Shown: positions 57,421 through 64,000 of the stretch, in pieces
How positions within the stretch are numbered: the first letter of the stretch is position 1
How the letters are laid out: the number at the start of each line of letters is the position of its first letter
Notes under the pieces: model-generated
The model's input: the letters and a program-made list of their open reading frames with translations, nothing else
Databases searched by the model: none
What the model was told of the DNA's origin: nothing
NCBI GenBank assembly: GCA_001574975.1
Contig: KQ965748.1
Coordinates: 189,334-253,333 of the forward strand
Direction of reading: 5' to 3'
DNA from: Gonapodya prolifera JEL478
Lineage: Eukaryota > Monoblepharomycota > Monoblepharidomycetes > Monoblepharidales > Gonapodyaceae
Length of the DNA stretch: 64,000 bases
Translations under genes and position numbers: made by a program

Positions 57421-59371
57421 GTGGAGTCCCTGCGTCGGTTTTGCAACGCTCTCGGGATTCAGGTGGAAGTGTTTACACCGTCGGTTTCGAGATCATTTCA
57501 TTGGACATTTTTTACTTCTACTTTTATTATTGCTCCTGCTCCACTTTGTGCGCCAGGAGAGAATATACCAGTGTGGATCGAAGCCATAAGAGAACTGAAA
57601 CAGGAAAACACTCCACAACCGCAGCTTATTTGGAAATGCATCCACTCGTTCGAAGAACTCGAAAAGGTCGATCCGGAAACCTTGTTCGATTGCAATCTTG
57701 TGATTGTTTCCGAGCAGGTTTTGCGACACGAAGGACTGTTGGATATCCTGCGCGGATCCTTTGGAAGCTCTGCAAACGCTCGCTCCGCGACGCCTCCTTT
57801 GGCCTCATCTCGGCCACTCTCCATGCACTCGTTCGAATCGCTGACAGAACTGTACAAGCGCGTCTACTTTCAAAACGAGTATTCGTCATTTGGCATCAAC
57901 AGTCAATTCGCCATGTTTCTTGCATCCTACAAATGGATGCGGCTAATTGTCGATGACTCGCAAACACTCATTGCCAAAAACTCGCCCATTCGCGAAGGCG
58001 CCCATGCGGCTTTTGCTGTTTTGGCCAAACTGAGCGCGCAGAGAGTGTGGCTGGTTTCGGGTACTCCGATTTCGTCGCACGTACGCTTTTCACTGTACTC
58101 GGAATATTTGCTGGACCGCTCAAGAGCTCCGGGTCCAGTGAGCGATCTATCCGTGATATCGCAAGTGGCGCCTTGGCACTCGGGGGACCATTTGTTTGCT
58201 TGAAACGCTGTTATTCGGCGAACTATCGATTCGTGCAAGGACAGTATGATTAAAAAAAATGTGGTATTTTCAGTTGTTAGCGTGCGCTTGGAAGAGGATG
58301 AACTGGCAAAGTATCGGGCGCTTTTAGAACGCGTGCACGCGGCAGCTGTCGCGGAAGAGTTGATTTTTGGCAACGAACTCGAAGACAACGATATCTTGCG
58401 GGAAATGGTGCTCGATTCGTCAAAGATTCGAAACCCCTCGAGGTTCCCAGTATACGAGTGTATTAGTATCGACAATTTCGTGGACATGTTTCGAGATCGG
58501 AACCAAAACACTATCGATGGGGCTATTTTGGAGATGGAGCAGACGTCTGAATGCATTGACGAGCTTCGAGAAGAGTTGGAGAGAGCTGGAGAGCATGCCA
58601 ACTTCCAGCGAAGTCAAGGGACCCAGATCTCACCACAACAGCACCTGGTTTTCAAAGCAGCGAAGATACGTGGCAAAAATGAAGCTCATGGCGGAGCTAT
58701 CGTCTGAAATGATTGATGCACAAGCTCTCATGAAACGGTTCGAAGCACACTTTGAGCAGATGCTCAAAGAGTTTCATTGCATAATCTGCGCGTCAGAGAA
58801 TGTTGAAACCGATCTACTGTCGGGAGAGCCCGTTGCTCGAGTGGATTTGGTACATCTTGGGTGTAATCACGAGTTTTGCACAAAGTGCATTACGAAGTGG
58901 TATCAATCGTCTCCATCGTGCCCCATGTGCCGGAGCAAGATGTCGGCTTCAAATATGCTTCGGCTGAGATATTCAAAATATGCTGATACCTTGACTATTG
59001 CTCCAAGATACAGCAAGCTCGAGAGCATTCGGGACAGGTACGGGTCCATTTTTGGAGAGATTGTGCGAATTTTTATCGATTTGGATGGCGCAGAGAAAAT
59101 GGTTATTCTGTCGATACACGAGCAATCTCTGAACGCCTACTCGATCATGTTTCAGAAAGAGTTGTTGGGGGACGGGGAAAGGGTGGTAACGCTACATAAA
59201 GACGCGTTTGTTGGGTCTAAAAGGGTCGAAAGCCAGGTATCTTCGCCATCGTGCCGAGTTGTTTTGACGATTTTTGACGCAAGCGCCAATCACGTATGGA
59301 AGCGAGTAATGAGAGATGCGAGATGTGTTTGCCATCCCTCATTTTGGCAAAACGTGATGCGGGTGATATAG
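57421..59371 (+). pseudogene. Fossil SNF2/Rad5-type helicase with RING finger, NCLDV-like
   Basis: The N-part shows KWMRLIVDDSQTLI and AQRVWLVSGTPISS, the DEAH-equivalent and SGTP motifs of SNF2 helicases. The C-part shows a RING finger (FHCIICASEN, LGCNHEFCTKCITKWYQSS, CPMCRS) followed by a helicase C-like domain (EKMVILSIHEQSLNAY). This domain order is that of Rad5-like SNF2 proteins, also common in large DNA viruses. The gene is a broken copy with about two breaks. It converges on the metallopeptidase gene and overlaps it by a few bases. Confidence 0.6.
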
Positions 59372-60163
59372 ATGAAACGCGAGTTCACATGTTTGACGTG
59401 AAAGATTGTGAGTAAGAATGTACAGTATTTTAACCAATCTTCTTTGTCTCATAATCTCGATTCTTTTGTCGAGATCGCTGCGCCAATTCGGGTTTGTCCA
59501 AAACACACCAGGGGTAACTCGATCGACGTTGAGACCTCTGCAATACACAAGTGGATGCTTGGAGTAGTCGACCGGCGTCCAGAGATTTAAGGCAGCTGCA
59601 ATCATTAATAAAACAGAGAATATATCTTCAAACTCCGAGTCATGGTCGCATCCTGTGGCAGAGACATGAGCCAGCTCGTGAACGGAAACATAAATGAGCT
59701 CATTGAAGCTGTGGAGATTCCCTTGAGTGTCAGCGAGGCAAAAGACCATGTGCTGCTTACCAATTGTGAAACTCGAAACATCTGGTGTTTTTGGCGTGAC
59801 GCCTTCGGAAATGCGTATGTTTTCAAAAGACTTTTGTAGACGAGGAAAGATGCGATGGAGCTTGCAAAACTCGACAATTAGATGTAGGGCTTTCCTAATT
59901 GACGTAAGCCGGAGAAGAGATGCTTCTTTGTGTGCAGAGGCGGTTGGTATAGCGTACGTGTAACCATCTTCTCTCGATTTGTAAAATGAAAACGCTACGT
60001 TTGGGGTGATGAGAGAGTTTTTCACAATAGTCAATGGAGTGCTTTGACCCCAAGATGCAATACTGGAGAAGGCCCATTTTGATTCTGGAGCGGTTTGGGC
60101 CCATGTGCAAGTGCCATCTGGACAACCGGTCAAGTTTGTGATTCTTAACCGTTGCTGGGACAT
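59339..60163 (-). CDS. HExxH metallopeptidase-like protein, NCLDV type (fossil element part)
   Basis: An open frame of about 274 codons that looks whole. The zinc-binding motif HELAHV is followed by GCDHDSEFEDIFSVLLMIAA, NLWTPVDYSKHPLVYC and GL, the order seen in WLM-like metallopeptidases of large DNA viruses (HELAH, downstream H/D, then YCG-like). The N-terminal part MSQQRLRITNLTGCPDGTCT is unassigned. The likely ancestral role is a virus-encoded protease or DNA-repair-type peptidase. The family is inferred from motif order only. Confidence 0.6.
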   Translation of the reverse strand: MSQQRLRITNLTGCPDGTCTWAQTAPESKWAFSSIASWGQSTPLTIVKNSLITPNVAFSFYKSREDGYTYAIPTASAHKEASLLRLTSIRKALHLIVEFCKLHRIFPRLQKSFENIRISEGVTPKTPDVSSFTIGKQHMVFCLADTQGNLHSFNELIYVSVHELAHVSATGCDHDSEFEDIFSVLLMIAAALNLWTPVDYSKHPLVYCRGLNVDRVTPGVFWTNPNWRSDLDKRIEIMRQRRLVKILYILTHNLSRQTCELAFHLYHPHHVLPK

Positions 60164-60208
60164 TGTATCACTATATGTACGCTTACAACTGACAAAAAAA
60201 TGATTTTC

Positions 60209-61767
60209 TTATTTTCTCTTGCGCTTTGATTTTGCTCTAGATTCTGACACAATGATTTTTGTAGTCTCATCCGGGTTCTCGCCAAAATGAGCAAAAAGCA
60301 AAGAAGTGATTTCTGCTGGAGAAAGTGTCTCGTTTACAAAATCCGAGAGCTGTTCAATGGTTATGCTCCCTGGATAGAAGGAGTCAATCAAGTCCTTACA
60401 TACAGCTCCATCTGCTAAATCACAGTTTACACACAAGACGATTCGGCCAGGCCTAATTAGCGCACGGTCCAAAAGATCTGGCCTGTTTGACGTCATGATG
60501 AGCATTCTTCCTTCGGTTTCTAAAACCCCATCAAGCAAGTTTAGAAAGTAGCTCAATGAAATACTCTCGCTTGGATCATCGACTATTTTCACAGGGCCTC
60601 CTGAAATGAAATCATTGTTTGATAGTGAACTGAGTGGTACAGAGAATGAATCGATACCAAGGGATTCATCCTCAACCTGGTTTTTTGGTTTTCTCTTTCT
60701 CCGACACTTGACAGTGTTCATATCACTGCTAGAAGAGCATTCAACCAATAGCGGGTTTCCGGTAGAGCCAGATGGCAGGTTTGCAGAAGTCAGATCGCGA
60801 TCCATCAGGTATGACAATCCCTGGTCCCCATCCACGTCTTCAAGAACAAGCAATCTCTTATGAGGCGGTATCTCCAGAATATCAAACGTTCTCTCCGATC
60901 TCGACTTTATTACCTTGAGTTCATTTCCTGTGAAAATATTCTTAAGCTGCGTTTTTGTTTTCACATCCCTCAAAGATACGCTGATTATGTGCCGCCTGGT
61001 TTGATTCGCAATTGCTTTTATGCTCAAGGATTTGCCAGTCCCGGGAGGGCCATGAAACAGCAGTCCAAGCGAATGTTGCACTCCATGTGTTTCATACCAG
61101 CTTTTGTTGCTTGTGAAAAACTCTAACCGGTTTGTACGCGCCTTTTTCTACTTGGAAAAGATGCTCTTAAATGTCCGAGATGTCGAGAACGATCTCTGCT
61201 CAAAGAGTGCTTCTGAATCATAGACGTTATAGCCTAACCGCTAGCGTCAAATCGCACACGCAGCTCTTCAAGGGGTGGGATCATTTCAAAATAAAACAAG
61301 CTCCTTCCCAGTTTGCTATTAAGACTGTCCTTGTAATTCATAAATGTCTCATCGATAAAGTCCCGTATTGCATGAACAGTAGCGTCTTCGCGCATTGTAA
61401 ACAGCTCTAAGGATATGAATTCGGGTTCTTGAACAGCAGAGTTGAGCTTAAGCTCGCATACTCAAGCAAAAATACCTCGTTTCTCGTCCACTTCGAAAGG
61501 CTGACATGATGACGGGAGATATCTACCACCTGACAAAACCACGCGCTGTGCGTTTGGAGATTGTGAAACGTGCTCAATTACTGCAACCACCTCATCAATG
61601 CCCGTTTGTTTGACTTGATTATTCTGGTGGTAAAATCTTGTGATGAATACACTCTTTGCTCCTGTGATTTCTTCCAAACAAACGTTGCTATCGAGTATTC
61701 TTGGCATGTCGGTGGAGCAATTACATATGAAAATTAAAATGTGCGAGAAAACGCGCTTCGTTAACAC
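60209..61767 (-). pseudogene. Fossil AAA ATPase, Bcs1-like, NCLDV type
   Basis: The ATPase core (60209-61081) has Walker A GPPGTGKSLSIKAIAN, Walker B KRLLVLEDVD, the LSYFLNLLDGVLETEGRMLI segment with sensor residues MTSN and the arginine-finger region RPDLLDRALIRPGRI. This is close to Bcs1/mimivirus-type AAA proteins and ends in a basic tail (SKRKRK). Related N-terminal sequence continues upstream to about 61767. The copy is broken, with about two or three breaks, all upstream of the core. Confidence 0.65.
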
Positions 61768-62363
61768 ATTTTACAAAAGTGTAGTTGGTACCCCTTATGC
61801 AAGATCTTGACAGATTCCGAGTGCATATTCAAAAATGCATCAATTGCATAGGCCGGCCGTCGATGAAGCGGCATGTGAGGAGCTCCATTGTAATCGTCGC
61901 ACAAAACAATACCATTTTCCTTTGTCATGTCAAACGAGAGACAGAGATCACGAATCACATCTCTTGCATCATGCGAGGCATCAATATACACCATATCAAA
62001 AATCTGAGCCGTCGAGCCGTTTTGAGACACGAAAAGATGTTTGAGGGAGTCGTTTGTTGTGCCCCGAATCACTGTCAAATGCTGCTGGAAAGGTCGAGTG
62101 TTGTCCAAAAATCTTTGCATTGTCCCCTTCACATCAAGACATTGATGCTCAGCTCCGCTTCCTTCCCAAGTATCGATACACGTCAATGTTGAGCGTGGGT
62201 GCTTTGAAATGACGTTCTCAAGAAACCAAACTGCTGACCGACCGTCAAAGCTACCCAGCTCCAACATGTGAAGCGGACGTTTTGAGGCTATTTCTATGAT
62301 ATGTGCAATTGTTTTTGAAATGGCTGGGATGTGTGCATCAAACCAATTCGTTGTGTAAGACAT
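61761..62363 (-). CDS. Class I SAM-dependent methyltransferase (fossil element part)
   Basis: A frame of about 200 codons, whole in appearance, starting MSYTTNWFDAHIPAISKTIA (an in-frame ATG lies 57 nt further upstream). Motif I is LHMLELGSFDGRSAVWFLEN, the acidic end of strand 2 is LTCIDTWEG, the motif IV region is IFDMVYIDASHDARDVIRDL and motif V is GIVLCDDYNG. It belongs to the Methyltransf_24-like group, which is common in bacteria and large DNA viruses and often modifies sugars or small molecules. It abuts the neighbouring frames on the same strand with almost no spacing, which is virus-like. Confidence 0.65.
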   Translation of the reverse strand: MSYTTNWFDAHIPAISKTIAHIIEIASKRPLHMLELGSFDGRSAVWFLENVISKHPRSTLTCIDTWEGSGAEHQCLDVKGTMQRFLDNTRPFQQHLTVIRGTTNDSLKHLFVSQNGSTAQIFDMVYIDASHDARDVIRDLCLSFDMTKENGIVLCDDYNGAPHMPLHRRPAYAIDAFLNMHSESVKILHKGYQLHFCKMC

Positions 62364-62416
62364 TGTTTTACTTTGTTGTTTGTTTACATACAGTATTGTT
62401 CCCAAACCCTTGTAAC

Positions 62417-63145
62417 TCATTCAAGTCGAAAAGTATCGCTTGATCCCATACACCGAACAAGAAGCGTTCTTTCTTGTACTACTAATTCCTCTTCATCTCG
62501 CGCCTGCAACAGTTCTCCAAGCGCTTGATCCAAGCTCGCAGCCACCTCTTCCACCGCCTGAACGAGATCGAATGAAAACCGCACACTCTCGCTGTAGCTA
62601 TCTCCAATGAATCCCTTCAACACTCCAGTTACATTTAACGAATGCTCGAAAATTGCCCTCCCTCGAGGCTCAATATACTCTAGAGTCGCATAGACGATTG
62701 GAGAATGGACGGACGCTTCAATAGATTTGAGCATATTAACGCGCTCTTGAACAGACACAAAATGCATCCTGTATGATTGGTGATTCCCCGTGACAAAACG
62801 AGCGTACTGCCCGTTTATTGGAACGGCACACTGGGTCTTTTGAACCATGAACTCCAATTTACCAACTAAATCGGCCCAAACACCAGAGAATCCCTCGATA
62901 GCGTCGGCCGCAATATCCAAAACCGCGCGGCAGGCCGTTACAACGTATGGCTTCACAACAGCTAGAAACCAGAAACCCATGACTGTTTTGCAAACGATGG
63001 AAAAAATCAGTCTTCCAAAACAACACACGCACCATGAGCGCGCTCCCACAAAGCAGCAGAAACCCCCAACAGCGCTACAGAGAGCCTCGCAATTTGCCAG
63101 AATTCTACACAATGCGCGCAAATCTTGCACGATAACAGCATTCAC
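62417..63145 (-). CDS. Unknown protein with Cys-rich hydrophobic N-terminus (fossil element part)
   Basis: An open frame of about 242 codons. Residues 1-90 are hydrophobic and Cys-rich (LCSAVGGFCCFVGARSWCVC, FSIVCKTVMGFWFLAVVKPY), perhaps one or two membrane segments. Residues 110-240 look like a soluble helical domain (FVSVQERVNMLKSIEASVHS, AVEEVAASLDQALGELLQAR). No family recognised. It is the last member of the minus-strand virus-like run and ends 54 bp from the methyltransferase start. Confidence 0.45.
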   Translation of the reverse strand: MNAVIVQDLRALCRILANCEALCSAVGGFCCFVGARSWCVCCFGRLIFSIVCKTVMGFWFLAVVKPYVVTACRAVLDIAADAIEGFSGVWADLVGKLEFMVQKTQCAVPINGQYARFVTGNHQSYRMHFVSVQERVNMLKSIEASVHSPIVYATLEYIEPRGRAIFEHSLNVTGVLKGFIGDSYSESVRFSFDLVQAVEEVAASLDQALGELLQARDEEELVVQERTLLVRCMGSSDTFRLE

Positions 63146-63718
63146 GAAAGATTACATCACCCCAACCCTTCCCAAACCCGACAAAATGCTGCCCCAATGA
63201 CCCAAAATAACACAGACACCCTGAACGACGGCGTGCACAACGCATTTCCAAAACAATCCAAAAATTCCCTACATTTCCGAAACAACGCCGGCTCTGCGAA
63301 TCGTTCAGGCCACAAGACCCCCAAACACCCCAAAACGATCGCATTCCCGCAAAACTCTACAGATGGGCGCCATCCCGCGCGACTTTCGCAAGCTGCCAAA
63401 AATCCCCCGAAATCCCCCAAAATTCCCCCCAAATCCTCGCGACTTGCAAGATTCGTAGAAATCAGCACACACCTCCCAAATTTCCAAGGGCGCCCGCGTA
63501 AATGTTCAAAATTCGGCACAAAATCTGCGGATTTCTAAACCTTATCAAAGAAGATATCACGGCCATGCAAGGTTCGCTCTGCTCGCTCCGCTCCAGTGGG
63601 CCTAGGAATATATACGTTGGAGAATCGAAGGCGGAGGAGCCGGAGAACAATTTTCCAATGTCGCTTTATAGAACACATACAAGAACTGACATCGACAATC
63701 TAATGACTCCATCTAAGC
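63146..63718. other. Strand-asymmetric A/C-rich spacer
   Basis: From about 63125 to 63480 the plus strand is dominated by A and C, with many ccaaa and cccc runs. Frames in both directions are low-complexity and not credible as proteins. It separates the virus-like block from the alcohol dehydrogenase gene. Confidence 0.4.
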
Positions 63719-64000
63719 TCAAACATTCGATGCAAAATCTTTTGGGGTGTCGTTAATCCGATCTGGGGTCAATAATAGCGTTGTTCAGTCAAAGTCCAAC
63801 CAAGACACATTCTCGATTGTTACTCACAGACAAGCTTCTCCCCGCTGATCTTCCCCTGTCGAAGAAGCTCCAAACCGTGTCTGATACCCGCTAATCCACC
63901 AGGGATGACCCTGACGACATTCGGTTTCAGGATTCCCCTCTCCAACCAATTTCCGATTATCCTGGTCCACTTCGTCGCTAATTCCTCGTCTCCCACAAGA
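63719..64000 (-). CDS. Zinc-type alcohol dehydrogenase superfamily protein (3' end only)
   Basis: The window ends inside this gene. The visible exon encodes VGDEELATKWTRIIGNWLER then GILKPNVVRVIPGGLAGIRH and GLELLRQGKISGEKLV, the standard C-terminus of fungal MDR-family NAD(P)-dependent dehydrogenases (KPHPVRVLPGGLEGI...GKVSGEKLVY). A GTGAGT intron leads to a last exon starting after CCCCAG at about 63766 that supplies YRIN and ends at 63719-63721. Substrate unknown. The N-terminal catalytic and cofactor domains lie outside the window. Confidence 0.75.

Larger units (their letters stand above)
57421..63145. mobile_element. Endogenous NCLDV-like fragment (fossil)
   Basis: A 5.7 kb block of closely packed, intronless frames between two intron-bearing host genes (NmrA-like left, alcohol dehydrogenase right). 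Its parts are a SNF2/RING helicase-like gene on plus, and on minus an HExxH metallopeptidase, a Bcs1-like AAA ATPase, a class I methyltransferase and an unknown protein. The combination, the lack of introns and the AT-richer composition point to a large DNA virus (Nucleocytoviricota) origin. No capsid or polymerase gene is in the window. It is a fragment and broken overall, with about four or five breaks concentrated in the helicase and ATPase parts; the other three frames look whole. It is probably not recent. Confidence 0.6.

Noticed and set aside
1-64000. CRISPR arrays, rRNA or tRNA genes
   Set aside because: No regularly spaced short direct repeats and no rRNA or convincing tRNA cloverleaf were seen. 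The genome is eukaryotic.

Overview
The window reads as nuclear DNA of a flagellated (zoosporic) fungus, most likely a chytrid. Genes are dense, carry many short GT-AG introns, and encode ordinary eukaryotic proteins (ATIC, SRP14, SmD1, GPI8, TXNDC9, OXR1/TLDc, YIPF). A clear radial spoke head protein RSPH9 implies a motile 9+2 flagellum, which Dikarya lack. One U2 snRNA gene is present, as expected for an intron-rich genome.

Layout. 0.3-16.8 kb: YIPF membrane protein, MFS transporter, a 3.2 kb gap, ATIC, an unassigned stretch with tandem hairpin repeats, a secreted GPI-anchored GH26-like enzyme and TXNDC9, all on the minus strand, then a TTI2-like HEAT protein on plus. 17.0-24.7 kb: U2 snRNA, SRP14, SmD1 (with a 74-nt poly-C tract in intron 1), a tetraspanin, an unrecognised gene and RSPH9. 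24.7-34.4 kb: a plus-strand run of SET-domain methyltransferase, XLF-like repair factor, CBS-domain (SNF4-like) protein, TLDc/OXR1, a second tetraspanin and GPI8. 34.6-46.0 kb: a disturbed region. A decayed NIF/CTD-phosphatase-like gene on the left and a degenerate kinase plus a 7TM fragment on the right flank a large element with ~775 bp inverted terminal repeats. Inside it, a 2067 bp block is repeated exactly on both sides of a single N, which is almost certainly an assembly artefact. 46.3-56.6 kb: a FAD amine oxidase, a 7TM receptor-like gene, a large Cache-type sensor, a degenerate 517-bp tandem duplication and an NmrA-like NAD(P)-binding protein.

57.4-63.1 kb: an intronless, tightly packed cluster unlike its neighbours. 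It contains a SNF2/RING helicase-like part, an HExxH metallopeptidase of the type found in large DNA viruses, a Bcs1-like AAA ATPase, a class I methyltransferase and an unknown protein. I interpret it as a decayed nucleocytoplasmic large DNA virus (NCLDV)-like insertion between two host genes. The window ends inside a host zinc-type alcohol dehydrogenase.

The genes do not form one pathway. Functional themes are secretory and membrane traffic (YIPF, SRP14, GPI8, tetraspanins), RNA splicing (SmD1, U2), sensing (Cache protein, 7TM) and the flagellum (RSPH9). Exon boundaries were inferred by eye from GT-AG sites and family similarity, so first exons and small exons are approximate.
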